A stretch of 64,000 nt of DNA, taken from assembly GCA_031835245.1 (NCBI GenBank), contig JAVKOQ010000202.1, positions 1 to 64,000 on the forward strand. Direction: 5' to 3'. The translations under genes and the position numbers were made by a program. This DNA comes from Balamuthia mandrillaris (Eukaryota > Discosea > Longamoebia > Balamuthiidae). The stretch's first letter is position 1; each line of letters starts with the position of its first letter. Of the stretch, positions 9,302-21,901 are shown piece by piece. The notes under the pieces were generated by a model. The model was not told the DNA's origin and ran no database searches. It worked only from the letters and a program-made list of their open reading frames with translations.

Positions 9302-10546
9302 ATGGCTAAAGTATTGAGCGTGAAAGGTGCGGTTTCCACTACCGCTTTTTTTTTTTCCTCGTTCTTCCCATCTCTGATCCTTGTCTGTGCTTTTGTTTTG
9401 CTATGCGAAAAACGCAGTGGTGGAGGCGCGTCACGTGGCAGCCAAAGATGCGGCCGGCACGAGCGATCCCTACTGTGTGGTGGCTATTTTGGAGAATGGA
9501 CAGTACGAGAGCAACGTCGCAACGACTCGCAGCCATAACTACTATGACAAGAACAAGAAACACAAGCATGCATTCAAGACAAAAACCATCATGAAGACCG
9601 TAAACCCTGTTTGGCAGGAAGCCTTCACATTGTACTGTCTCCTATCTGTTTCTTTGACTTTCTCAATAGCCTGACACCGTACCTTATAAAGCGAGGACAT
9701 TGAGGGTGGCGAGAATAAAGAATTGTTGATCGAGATGTGGGACTGGAACAGACTGAGTAACCACGGTATACGCTTTTTTCGCGCTTTCTCTTCTACTTTT
9801 CCCCCCTTTCTCTTCTCTTCGTTTGCTTATGTTTGGGTGCTGACGGCATGCAAAAGACTTCTTGGGACAAGTTCGACTACAGCTGAACTCACTTCCTTTG
9901 GGGGAGGGAATCGATCACTGGTATTCTCTCGAGAAGAGGGCGGACGATGACGTTATATCTGGTCAAGTTCACTTACTATTGTCCATTCGGGAGAAAACGG
10001 TTTTTATCTCTTCCTCTCATATTGAACGCATGTTTTACTGACGCTGTAATCTAGCAAACACCTCAAATAATGAAAAAGTTGGTTGTAAAACCGCCAACCA
10101 CGAAGCGGCTAGTAGAAGCCGTCAATCCCGACCTCTTGAACGATCTAAGCAAAGTAGAACGCAAACGACAAGAAGTTATATTTGAAATCATCACAACAGA
10201 GAGATCGTATGTACTTTTTCTTCCTCTCCTCTCCTCTCTCTCCCTCTCTCTTTCCACTCTAGCATAATGACAAGTTGCTATGCTCATGCGTTTTTGGATC
10301 TCAGCTATGTAAGGGACTTGGAGATATTGGCTGTGTTATTTGTGGAAGGCATTAGAGATCATGCTCTTCTTTCGAAGGAACAGATTTCAAGCGTCTTTGG
10401 AAATGTATCTCATCTCAAAGAAGTTCATGAAGAACTCTTAAAGGTTTGTTTATTAGTTATGGTCCTTTTTTTCCGCTGTAGCCCGTCTCTAACACTGCGC
10501 TGCTACTGTGTCTTCTTCTTCTTCTTCTTCTTCTTGTTCTTCTTCT

Positions 10547-10602
<56 letters not shown>

Positions 10603-13600
10603 TTCTTCTTCTTCTTCTTCTTCTTTTTCTTCTTCTTCTCCATCTCCTTCCTCATGCCTTCTGTTCCATTGCTCCTTTTAACCCAGGAATTGGAGAAGCT
10701 TCAACAAGAAAGCGATTCTGGTTTTGTGGCAGATGGAATTGGGGCAATTTTCCAGAACAGAGCCAGTCTCTTCCGGCTTTATTCACCATACTGTAGCAGT
10801 CAAATAGGGGTTGAACAGAAAGTCAAGAAGCTTAAAGCCGAGCACCCAGAATTTCAAGCGTTCCTGGATGGATGTTACGCTGCTCCAGAATGCAGGAATT
10901 TGGATCTTGCAGCTTTCCTCATAGCTCCTCTTCAAAGGATGTGTAAATACCCTCTTTTGTTGAAGGTAAATCCTTTCTACTTCTTGCTTTCGCTCTTTTG
11001 TTTGTTTTTTTAAAGCCTGGTTTACTTTGTTGGTCCTAATCCATTTCATCACAGAATCTGCTGGAGACAACACCAGAGGATCATGCAGATTATGACAATG
11101 TGAAGCAAGCGCTGAACGATATTTCAACCATTGTTGATGAAGTCAACTCTCGAGCACGAAAGGAAGAGAGAATGCAACGCCTGTTGCAAATTCATGATTC
11201 TCTTGAAAACAAAGAGGTTTGTGGTTTTGATTTGCTTACCGAAAATACTCACGTTATCTCTAAAAGCTTCACAGGGACTTGGTTTCTTTGGATAGGTGGG
11301 TAGTGTGGGAGGGACCACTGCGGATGACGATGACTGCAAGTGGGAAAACCGAAAGCAATAAGTCCATCTACTTGATGTTGTTCAACGATCGTTTGGTCGT
11401 CACCAAAACCAAAGCCAAAGGAGACCAGATTACCTATGACATTCAGACCTCACTCAACGTACTTTTTCCTTCTTGTGTTAAAATTGTGTTACGGTACTGC
11501 AAGCTGACTTCGCTCGTTGCAGCTTGATAAGATCCTCTATTACATTCCTACGTTCAAGTCGAAAGAGAAAGAGAAAGAGGCAACACCGACGAGTGTTGTT
11601 ATATCTACTGCGCCATCCGGCAGCGATACCAACATCGAGGAAAAGGAGGATCTTTCATATGCAGAGAAACGTCGTCACTTCAAGAAAACGAGTTCTCTTT
11701 CAGAAGTGACCACGGATAGTAAGTTGAAAGATAGCATTCGCAGGGATACTGCAACAGAAGGAAAGGGAGAGAGAGGGCTTGCTAAATCGCAACGAACATC
11801 CATTACATTTGATGCTTCTACCGGGCCTGCTTGGTCGGATGACATGTCCTTGCCCTCGACCCGCCACTCAGCTTCGTTGGATGGACCAGTTTTTGCCACC
11901 CCCACCACCATCACCAAAGATGAACTCGCCTTTCACGTCATCAACAACGACTTTGAGCATCCTTTAGCCAAGGCTTTATTCAAGTTCAAATGCAGCACCC
12001 TCGCAGAACGAGATCAGTGGATGAAGAGCTTGGATAAGGCGAGGCAGAACCTCTGCTCCAACTCCTCTGCTGCTGATGTGGATGAAGATGACCTGTTGAA
12101 GCTGTTGCCATCCCCCACGAGCAACCTTCATCCCTCTCCTCGCAAGTTTGCCAGTTTCCGCAAGAAGTCTGCCAGTAGGAACGGATCCATCATCCAGCCC
12201 AGACAACGCTTCTCACAAAATCGTCAGAGTACTGCCTTTGCCTCCACTAGAGAGGTTAAGACCAGAAGCGCCACTCTGGCGTCAGACATTTTCAGGGACG
12301 CTGGTGTCCCCGATGAAAGAAGGAACACAGCAGACCTTTCGCGAAGCTGGGAGCAAGAGCTAAAAGAGCGACATCGATCTGCTTCACTCCTTTCATCCCC
12401 CTCTTCTGCTGCTTTTTCGTCCTCCTTATCTGCTGGTATCTCCCTCCCATCCGTCGAAGAGCTCTCTCATGGCAGCCCTGCAGCTGATTTGTTGGACGGA
12501 AAGACATCATACAGAGAAAGCGTCAACCTGCAACTTCTCTTTCAAAAGTCCAACAGCAATGACAGGTTTGCGGCTTCGCCCCTCGCTGACAGACGGTCAA
12601 CAGAAGAAGAAGGAAGGCTATATACTTCTCAGCTCAACTCAGGTCAAACGTCACGCAGAAGCCTTTTTAGACGGAACGCGTTATCCTCCAAGTCGAAGTA
12701 TAAGATGGAAAAGCAGTTCAGAGAGGAAATCATGCAAACCTGCGAAGATCTGCAGCAAAAGTTGATGTTCTTGGAAGAAGAGAATGCAGCCTTGAAGCGA
12801 CGCCTTCTCTCTACTGCTTCCGTGGACGCCTCTTTGGAGGATGAGGAGGAGGAGGAGGAGGAGGAGGAATCATCATGGGAGATAGAGAGTGCTGCAGTCG
12901 AGGGAAAACGACAAGAACGAAAGGAGGAAGGTTCAGAGGAAGACGAAAAGAGCGAAGAAGATAGTACTAAGTCTGAGAAACTTGGCAACGAGAAAAGAGA
13001 GAACTCTGCTTTGAAAGATGAGAACAAGCGTCTAAGAACCGTCAACGCAAGGCTGCGGAAACAGCTGATAACTCTTCAGGAAGAGATAGAGAATGAGCGT
13101 CGCATCTTCCGCTCGCAAAGCGTGCAGCGGGTGATGGACCTGTTGACCTACAAGAAGGAGCTGGAACGCATGGCCGAAACGGAGGGAGAGTCTCCACTTG
13201 GTGCTTCCGATGAGGACTCAGATACTCAACCTAGAAACGGCGAAGGAGGGGACACTATTAAAAGACATGATAAGAAGAGAGAGAAAAAAGACAAGAAGAA
13301 AGAGAAAAAGGCCAAAACCAAGAAAAAGGAAAAGAAAGGCAAGCATGCAACCCTTGATAGGATCCCAGAGGAGACGAAAAGTGACAAATGGCAAGCTCTG
13401 CGCAAGAAGTTGATAGAGGCTGAAGGTGCCGATGCCAGTGCTTCTCAGAAAACCAAGGTGGTACAGCGGGTGGCTTTCTATGAAGGCTGGGCCCAGAACA
13501 ATTCCTGCGAGAACCTCAGGCAGTTCTTTGATAAGTTCTCTGCCGATCCCAATTTCTTGCGTACAGGCAAGTCGAATGCATCCGCCAACAACAACAACCC

Positions 13601-13643
13601 ACGCACCACCAAATCCGCTTCCCGACAAACGACTCTCAAATAA
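9302..13643 (+). CDS. C2-DH-PH Rho guanine-nucleotide exchange factor
   Basis: A multi-exon gene of ~1,250 residues. Spliced exon 1 (MAKVLSVK) joins exon 2 to give a full C2 domain (VVEARHVAAKDAAGTSDPY, WQEAFTF, LLIEMWDWNRLSNHDFLGQV). A DH domain follows over several exons: V-E-R-K-R-Q-E-V-I-F-E-I-I-T-T-E-R-S-Y-V-R-D-L at its start, and A-F-L-I-A-P-L-Q-R-M-C-K-Y-P-L-L-L-K as conserved helix alpha5/CR3. Then comes a PH domain (WVVWEGPLRM, IYLMLFNDRLVVTK, ending LAERDQWMKSL). The large last exon (~11523-13643) encodes a Ser-rich linker, Glu-rich coiled coils and a Lys-rich segment. DH-PH cassettes load GTP on Rho/Rac GTPases at membranes. One junction near 11273 is off by one base in my model. 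A long CTT repeat sits in a DH intron. Confidence 0.85.
10511..10637. repeat. (CTT)n trinucleotide array in RhoGEF intron
   Basis: About 40 near-perfect CTT/TTC units interrupted by a few single variants, inside the intron after the ...HEELLK exon. Reading through it gives poly-Phe ORFs, which are artefacts. Confidence 0.9.
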
Positions 13644-14229
13644 CTGTGTGCATTCAAGCCTCTAGCGTCTTCTCTGTAAAATAAACCATCCCCCGAAAAT
13701 TAGCCACGCCGTCTCTTGCTTTCTGTCTGGCCGAAGAGTCAAAACAAACACGCTCTGCTCTCACGTTCTCTCTCTGCTCTCTCCTCTCTGCGCTCTGCTC
13801 TCTCTGCTCTCTGCTCTCTGCTCTCTCCTCTCTCCTCTCTGCTCTCTCCTCTCTGCTCTCTCCTCTCTGCTCTCTGCTCTCTCCTCTCTCCTCTCCTCTC
13901 TCCTCTCTCCTCTCTCCTCTCTCCTCTCTCTCTCCTCTCTCCTCTCTCCCTCTCTCCTCTCTCCCTCTCTCCTCTCTCTCCTCTCTCCCTCTCTCCTCTC
14001 TCCTCTCCTCTCTCCTCTCTCCTCCTCTCTCCTCTCTCCTCTCTTCCCTCTCCTCTCTGCGCTCTGCTCTCTGCTCCTGTGGAAATATTTGTCGACATGG
14101 AGGAGACAAGCGTGACTGACAACAACAACACTTCATCAGCAAAGAAGAGTTGTGCATGCGCTGAGGGGAGGGGAAGGGAGCCGTAAGGAAAGCCACAAAA
14201 CAACAAAGGTCCTTATATAAGAGAGATAG
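13644..14229. other. intergenic gap dominated by CT-rich satellite
   Basis: Between the RhoGEF stop and the GPCPD1-like start. It contains the 320-bp polypyrimidine tract and a TATATAA at 14215-14221. I see no gene. ORFs here are arginine/glutamate or leucine/serine repeats from the satellite. Confidence 0.6.
13755..14078. repeat. degenerate CTCTCC/CTCTGC polypyrimidine minisatellite
   Basis: About 320 bp composed almost entirely of C and T on the plus strand, with occasional G in CTCTGCTC units. Units of 5-7 bp (CTCTC, CTCTGCT, CCTCTCT) are interleaved. It lies directly upstream of the GPCPD1-like gene, with the pyrimidine strand equal to that gene's sense strand. Confidence 0.9.
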
Positions 14230-17200
14230 ATGGAAGAGGCTCATCCCTCAGCGCCAGCAGCAGCAGAAACGGACTCTGCAAATCCCACACTGACGGAGGT
14301 CAAGTTCAGCATCAAAGCTCCGAGCGCAGGGCTGGGCCAGGAGGTCTGCCTGGTGGGAGACGCGCCTGCCCTTGGCAAATGGAAGCACGAGAAGGCCGTC
14401 CCTCTGACCACCTCCCCTGAGAACTTCCCTCGTTGGACGTGCAAGGTGCTTTTGGAGAGGGACGCCCCCGTCACCTACAAGTACTTCATCAGGGAAGGCA
14501 ACACGCTGGTCAGTTGGGAGAGCTGGAAGGAGAATCGAACGGTCGTACCTGTGGGATTGGAGATCTTTGTGGACGATGGCGTCTTTGGCGAGGAGAGCAA
14601 GGGAGAGCAAGAGGACCCTGCCCTCAACGTCTGGGAGGAGGCCCATGGCTGGCTCGTCAATGACATCCAGGTGCACTTCTCTTCATCTCGTCTCTGCCTT
14701 TTTCGCTCTTTCGAATGCGTACACTCTCTTACACTCTCGTGTGTGTTATGATTCTGTTTTTTTCAGTTGCGTATTCGACTTGGAGCAAAGCATCCTTACA
14801 ACCCAAAGAAGCCTCGTCGCCCACCCTTCGTCTTGAAGAACAAAGCAAAGAAAGTACACAAGATTGTGTTTTCTTCCCAAGATGTACGTCCTATTTGTTT
14901 GTGCCCTTTTTCATTGCGACGCTAGATGGAATAGCTGACACACTGTTCTTGGCTTTCCCTTTTTCTTTCTCTCCTTGAAGCCAAGGATCACACCCAAAGC
15001 TGTAGTGCTGCCGCAAGAAGACGAGCTCAAGGAGCATACCTTTCACGCCCTCCACTTTGAGAACTTGGCGCTCTATGTGGACGTGTACTCGGCCACGCAG
15101 CCCGCCCAGTTTGATGGTCAACAGTACGCATGCATTCATTTGTGCAACTAACTCTTCACAAGCTCTTCTGACCTCCAACGTTGCTTTGGCTTTATTGCCG
15201 TCGTTGTGGTCCGCAGAGCCCTTATTGGACGAGCCTTCATTGCTCCCCACCAGCTAAAAGATCTCTGCGGAACTATCACAGTGCCTATTGTTACTCCATT
15301 GTGTAAGTTCAATCTTCTGTTCATCATCCATCCTCTCTTCACCAGGCTAGCTTTTACTAATATGAGCAAAATGAAATATAGCTTTGCAAATTGTAGGTGA
15401 CTTTACTTTTGAATATTTGGTGGTAACGCCTTTCAAGCACCGCAACTTGAAGCACGTGATGGCGAGGACGTATTGGAAATCAACTAAAGTAGTGGAGATT
15501 GGACACCGTGGTTTTGGTGCTAACGACGCCCTTAGCAAGAGTGGTAAACGAACTCGCATCAGTACGTATCGCTCGCATCTTTGTTAGAGAACGTGTGGAC
15601 TAACCGTCTGTTTTCTCACAGGTGAAAATACTATTCTTTCCTTTGTAGCTGCTTCCCAGTACGGTAGGGATTCAATTGAATTCGATGTTCAGATTACCAG
15701 TGACGGAGTCCCAGTGGTACCTTCATACCAGTAACAGTTTCTTTTTCCTCCATGTATCCAACACAAACCTCCTTCTTCCCTCTTATTTTAGATATACCAC
15801 GATTTTCTCATTCCAGTGGACGCCAAAGGCCAGGTACAATCTCATTTATTCTGTTTCCCCTCTTTATTGAAGATGGTTTCTAACCACTTTGTCCTGTCAC
15901 GCTCGCTCGCTCTCCCTATCCCCTTTATCTGTCTAGTTCCTTATGTCTATTAACCAGTTGACGGTGGAACAATTCAAAGAGATCGGCATTAGCGTAATGA
16001 GGGGAAAGAGTAAGAATATAATTAAAAACCAACCACGTACCCTTCGTGACATGCCAACCAAAAACGGAGCCGAGGGTAATGGCGACAAGAAGAAGCAAGA
16101 CTCTCTGCAACAACAACTGCAACAACTAGAATCACAGCAACAGAGCGGCCAACCGACCAATGCGAGCTCTGCTGAGAATCAACATCAAAAGAGTAAGAAA
16201 AAAATGTCGAAAGAGCACAAGGCTCAGCTGCTTGAACGAAGAAGAAGCTTTGGTGACGTTGTTGATAAGCAGTTTTTGAAAGAACTGGAAGAAGAAGAGA
16301 GGCTGGAAGAAGAAAGAATGCGAGCAGAGAAGAAGGCCTCCAAAACGCCACCACAAATAAGAGAAGAGGAAGCATCAACTCAGCAACAGGAAGATGATTT
16401 TGAGAAGATAAAAGTACCTGTGCTGGAAGAATGCGAGATCTCCGTAGAAAAGGCGAAAGCTAGAGCCAGAGAGAAGGTCAAAAAACAACGCAGTCACGTT
16501 ACTTTCACCGTTCCTCATCCTCAAGTCCAAGGTAATGTCTTTTTCAAATCTTTATCAAACATATTTATCATTGCTCACACAAACTTTTTCTTTCTTGTAG
16601 ATACATTTGCAACATTGGAGGAAGTATTTTCTTTGGTGCCCAAACATACAGGCCTCAACATTGAAGTGAAGGTAATGAACGCAACATCTTGTTTTTTATT
16701 TCTTGTTTACCTAATTGTATCCTTTGGCAGTACCCTACCGAAGAAGAAATAGCGGATGGAGTGTATTACTATGAACGTAACAAAACTGTTGATGCTATAC
16801 TTAAGGTTGGTTCATTCAGTTGTCCTCTCTCACTCTTTCTCTCAAATCTCTTTATGAGAGTATGCTTCAAACTTATCATTTGAGTAAAAGGTGGTCTTCG
16901 ATTTTGCGCATGAACAACGAAGAATCGTGTGGAGCTCTTTCGACCCAGATATATGCATCATGCTGAGTCTAAAGCGTACTTAACCACAATTTGTTGGCTT
17001 TGACGCTTACTAAATATTGTGATTTGTTTCATAAATCGATACAGAGCCTCGATATCCAGTGCTATTTTTGACAGCGGCAGGTACTCAAGTCTTGTTGGAC
17101 CAACGTATGAATTCCCTTCAGCAAGCCGTTCGTTTCGCCAAGTCAGGTGCGTTACTGGATTATTTTTTCCATTAACCCCTCCCATGAGAATGGAGAGCTC

Positions 17201-17564
17201 ACATGTTTATTTGCCTGCCCAACACAGTGAATCTGTTGGGTATTGTAAGCAAGGTCACACCATTGCTTATGAGCCCTTCTCTTATCAAGATTATAAAGAG
17301 CAGTGGTCTTCTCCTTGCTACGTACGGCGCTGACAAGTAAATGCTCCCTCCCCTTCTCTCACCGACTCTTTGGAGTGTGCTGACATTTACTCTCTCCCAT
17401 ATCATAGCAACGAGGAAGAAAACCGTAAGTTGCAGGAAAAATGGGGCGTGGACTTTATCATCTCGGACCACGCCAACCCCGTCCAGCGCAAGTTGGTGCT
17501 CGCTGCGCCCTCCCAGCCATCCTCCGACCCTCTCCTCTCGGTGCCTGTTCTTCCCTCCCACTGA
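14230..17564 (+). CDS. CBM20-GDPD glycerophosphodiester phosphodiesterase (GPCPD1/GDE5 type)
   Basis: About twelve exons. Exon 1 encodes an N-terminal CBM20 domain (residues ~20-115: VCLVGDAPALGKW, YKYFIREGNTLVSWE, ENRTV). After linker exons, the GDPD catalytic domain begins at IGHRGFGAND with the catalytic His-Arg, then EN-T, I-E-F-D-V-Q-I-T-S-D-G-V-P-V and, after splicing, I-Y-H-D-F, giving the metal-binding Glu/Asp and second catalytic His. L-N-I-E-V-K, V-V-F-D-F-A and D-F-I-I-S-D complete the barrel. CBM20 plus GDPD is the GPCPD1 arrangement, which hydrolyses glycerophosphocholine to glycerol-3-phosphate and choline in animals. A ~190-residue Lys/Glu/Gln-rich insert (about 15950-16530) splits the barrel. 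There is no signal peptide, so it is probably cytosolic. Confidence 0.88.
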
Positions 17565-18188
17565 TCTTTCTTTTTTGCCTAAAAAACGCAAGTGCTGATG
17601 TGGCAAATCACGGTGATTGGCGAACTGAACCCCGGTAAATTTCCTCATTGCGCGACAAGAAAAGGAACCGAACGAGCCCTCACCGTGTCCCTGTTGTAAA
17701 TACGCTGGTCCTGCCCGGTGTTTATGATTGGGGCGTTCGGACAGGATTTGGTCTTGACCGCTGCCTTTACCCCTCATAATCTAGGGTCCCTAATTGGGGG
17801 GGCAGGCAATAAAAAAAATGCTTTGCCGACGTTTTTTTTTGGGTTGCGGAAAGCGAAGACGACCGTTTTGACGGTGAGCCGAAACCAAAGCCACTTTTTT
17901 TTTTGATTGACTGGATCCAGTCCTGTGACAAAGGGCCGCTTCTCGTTTTCATTTTCTGTGTCTGCTTCTGTACTGCTTGGTGCGTGCTGTGTGTTTTTTT
18001 TTTAAAACTTGTTGATTTCCTTGCAAGCGGTCACTCTTACAAATATTTTTTTTTCTGCGCTGCCGATTTTATTTTTATTTGTTGTTCACTTTCGTTACGC
18101 TCGCACTCGCATCTATCCTGCAAATCCCTCGCTCTTTGGCTTTCTTTTTTTGTTAAAACAAAAACACAAACAGTAGGGTCTGTGTAAA
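17565..18188. other. intergenic, 3' of GPCPD1-like and 5' of CH-PH-LRR gene
   Basis: Several homopolymer runs (T8-T11) and no convincing ORF or RNA gene. Confidence 0.5.
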
Positions 18189-20998
18189 ATGGAGGACGAA
18201 AAGGCAAACTTGAACCCGAAGGAGTTGGAAAGAAGACTCAAGGAGAAAAAGTGGCAACAAGTGCAGATTAAGGTACAGAACCACCCAACGAAATTGTTCG
18301 CCAGTGCGCTGGTCTCTGATCTTTGATCTTTGTTTCACTCATTCTACTTTGCATCCTTTTTTTTGGAAATGTTATTTTGTGCAATCCATCAAACACAAAG
18401 GGTCTCACGTCGTGGGTCAACTCTTACCTCACCAAAGCGCAAGTGGAGCCCATCAAAGATGTGCCTGCTGACATTACGGATGGTGTCAAAGTTTTGCAGT
18501 TCCTCGAGTTGGTCACCGACAAACCGGGTACCGTGCCACCCTACAAGAAAGCCCCAAGGAGCAGAATCGAAAAAATCGAAAACTGTTCCAAGGCCGTCGA
18601 CTACATCAAAACCAACTTGGACATCAAACTTGTCGGCATTGGCGCAGAAGGTATTCCCATCACATTCTGTTTGTTTTGTGTGTTGGCGTCTCTGGAAAAC
18701 AGCGTTAACATCTTTGCGGCGACAAACAGACTTGGCAGATGGCGACTTGAAGCTCATTCTTGGTTTGTTGTGGAGTACTTTCCGGAAACTGAATCTGGGT
18801 TCCTTGTCCGCTGGCGGTGAAGGCAAAGGAAAGCCTGAAGATGATCTTTTGCAATGGATCGGTCAGATGACAGAGGGTTATCCTCGTGTAAAGATCGATA
18901 GCTTCAAGAGAAGCTTCAATGACGGACTTGCCTGGGCTGCTCTTATCGACCGCTTTGATCCCGAGTTTATTGATTTTGATGCTCTCCTTAAGGTATATTT
19001 GGCCTTCTTATTCCCCTTTCTCATTTTCCACAGTGAATAGTACCTGAATACTTTTTTTTTGCTTGATATATTTATTAGATGAACGCCACCGACGTGTTGA
19101 ACAAGGTATTTGACGTGGCTGAAGAGAAACTTGGTATCCCTAAGCTTTTCGAGGCTTCTGATCTTACCTCTGGAGATCCTGATGAGCGTAGCGTGGTCCT
19201 GTATTCTTCGTTGTTCTACCACGCCTGGACTTCCAACGCGGATAGGATCAAGTTGGCCAACGAAAAAAGGGGCTTGGGATCTCGCATGGACGAAGTCAAG
19301 TCAAAGCTGCAAAAGGAAGAAGAGGAGATTGCCGTCGCATTGTCCGAAAGGGATTCTCTCTTGGACGAGAAAGAGAAGAGAGAGAAGAATCTCGGTGATG
19401 AGGAACGCCGTTTGAAGCAATTGGAAGACGAGCTCAGGAAATTGGAGGAGGAACGCGATCGCCTCAACAAGAAGCTGGACGAAATGATGGACTCGCGGAA
19501 CAGAAGAGTACCTGCTTTTCTCACTCTGCTGTCTCTCCTATACTGCAATATTCTGTTATTAACGTAGATATTATCCAATCAGATTAAAGAAGAAATGGAA
19601 CAATTGGAACGCTTGGAAGAGGAACTCAAGAAGAAACTGAATGACGAGAGGGAAAAGAGACACAATCTTGGCAGACAGAACATTGACTTGCTGTCTGACA
19701 CTTGGCAACAGGCTCAGGTTTTTCCTCCTCTCCTTCCTTCTAATCTGCGTACTCATGCTCACCTGTTTTTCTCCCTCACTTTTAGAAATTGAAAAGGGCG
19801 TTGGGGCTGCGAGACGATGAGGAGCTTACCGACCTGACTCCAGCTACCGTTGCTGCCCGAATGGAAAGCTTGTGCAGCCTTCTTCGGGAGCACGTCAACG
19901 TTCTTCACGCTCAGTTCAAGGAAATGCAGGAAGAGCAGGATGACGAAAAAGACAAGGCTGAGCTGCTGGAAGTACGCCGCGGTGTTGTTGACAAAGTACA
20001 ACAGTACGTGAAAGACACAGTGCTCAAAGACTCTGAAGAAGAGAAGAGGGCCTATCTGCAACAAAGGCTCCAATCTCGAGGCAAGACTTTTGTCCAAATA
20101 CTCAAAGTCAAAGATGCTGTAAACGAACTTCGCGAGGTGCTTAGTCTCCTAACCTTGACAGTTCTACTTTTATTCATGCTAATGTTTTGGCTGATGTCGC
20201 TTTTTTGTGTTTAGGTTGTAGACAAGAAAGGTTTTCTCATGGCCCAAGTGGAGGGCAAGCGATGGAAAAAGAGATGGTTTGTGCTCCGAGGTTGTTATTT
20301 ATCATACTATAACAAGAAGGAGGATCAAGATGATATCAGCGCCTCTGAAGGCGAGCTCAGTTTGGAAAATGCTCAAGTATCTGCCAAGAACGACGAGGAT
20401 GGCAAACCTGTACGTTTTCTATATTCTCTCCTTCACTTTTCTCTTCGTCGTTTCTCTCTCTCTCTCTCTCTTACTATCTCTTCAAACCTTAACATTTTGC
20501 TTCAAAGAAATGGACTATCACATTCGAAATCCATGATGGTGGTGCCCGCGAGGAGCTGATTGTTGGTACCAAGACTAAGGAAGAACGTGATGATTGGTTG
20601 TTCTTGGCCAAGGGCAAGGTCCTCTACCTTAAGTACCTCGCCCTCTGTGAAACAAACAAGGAGCGTCCTGATACCCGCATTCTCAGCCTGTTCCCTAGGT
20701 ATCTTTCCTAGATTGAAGATGTCATCTATTCTGCTTTTCTCTAACGCTAACGTTAAACAGACGGAACATTGGAACTCTTTCCTTGGAAGGACTGAAGCTG
20801 ACAGTGCCTGTATTGCAAATCTTGACATCCCTCCTGGTTGATCACACTGAAACAGAGCGCTTGAGCTTTACCAACACGGAAATGGGAGATAAAGAAGTAG
20901 AGCTAGTCGCCGAGATGCTTCGAGACATGCCTAACCTGCTTGCTCTTGACCTTTCGTACAACAACATTACATCTGCTGGCGCTAAGGCCCTCGCTGAG

Positions 20999-21037
<39 letters not shown>

Positions 21038-21707
21038 TTTTGTTTTTGTTTTCACTTAATCTGAAGCAGCTTTTTGCTCTGCCTTTATTTTTTAATGTAT
21101 CTTCTTCACTTTCCCGTAACTGATTGTTCTTTTCTGGACACAACAGAGCCTGATGGAGCATACTCTTTTGCAAGAGATCAATCTCTCCCATAACCAACTG
21201 GACGATGCCGCCATCGAGTATCTAACCCCCGTCTTTGACCGCAACACCGACCTCGACATTGTCGACCTCTCCTTCAACAAGCTCCAGGGAGATGGGGACA
21301 GCGCCGCCAACCTCATAACCTCCCTCTCCTCGCTGAAGCTGCTCTCCTCGGTGCAGCTCAACGACAACCAACTGAGCGATTCCGCGACGCTGGAAGTGGC
21401 CAAACTTGCAACTCAACATCCCAGCGTCATCGCTGTCCACCTCCAGAACAACAACATTGGAGATGAGGGAGCTATCGCCCTGTTCCACGCCCTCAAGGAC
21501 AACAAGTGTGTCAAAGTGGTGGACCTCTCTCAGAACAAGGTCGGCACGGCTGGACTTGTAGCTTTGAGGGAGCTGTGGCAGGCCAACTCCTCCATCGAGA
21601 CGGTTCATCTGTCAGGCAACAGGAACATTATCGGAGGAAAGGAGCTAGCTGCATTTAAGGACCTCGAAAATCTCTCCATTCCTGCTTTCTCCCTCCTCAG
21701 AAACTAA
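18189..21707 (+). CDS. tandem calponin-homology, coiled-coil, PH and leucine-rich-repeat protein
   Basis: About eleven exons, ~900 residues. Exon 1 begins MEDEKANLNPKEL and joins an alpha-actinin/cortexillin-type actin-binding domain. CH1 is WQQVQIKGLTSWVNSYL...DITDGVKVLQFLELV, and CH2 is LLQWIGQM...SFNDGLAWAALIDRFDPEFIDF. A long heptad coiled coil follows (about 19240-20140), then a PH domain (KGFLMAQVEGKRWKKRWFVLR...ERDDWLFLAKG), then RNI-type leucine-rich repeats (LLALDLSYNNITSAGAKALAE, LQEINLSHNQLDDAAIEYL, VIAVHLQNNNIGDEGAIALF). It should bundle or anchor actin filaments at phosphoinositide membranes, with the LRR arc as a protein-binding module. Cortexillins share the CH-CH-coil part. 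I know of no family with the whole order. Confidence 0.85.
21001..21035. repeat. (CT)n in LRR intron
   Basis: About 17 CT dinucleotides immediately after the GT donor of the intron between the first LRR exons. Sense strand is pyrimidine. Confidence 0.85.
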
Positions 21708-21858
21708 ACGGACCCATCTTCCTTTTTGTGCAAAAGCCACCCCAACTTAAGCCAACTATGACCTTTGTTTTGGCTATTTGTTTGTTTTAATGTACTCACT
21801 CTTTGTTAGCACTTTTTTCTTGTTTGCTCCCCGACTTCCTCTTAGGTTTTGTTGTTCT

Positions 21859-21901
<43 letters not shown>

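Noticed and set aside
10267-11013. ORF reading through the CTT array as poly-Phe
   Set aside because: It is the DH-domain exon read into its intron. Splicing at GTTTGT removes the repeat and keeps the DH consensus.
14215-14221. TATATAA as TATA box of the GPCPD1-like gene
   Set aside because: Only 9 bp from the ATG, too close for a standard -30 element unless the leader is absent. Left as an oddity.
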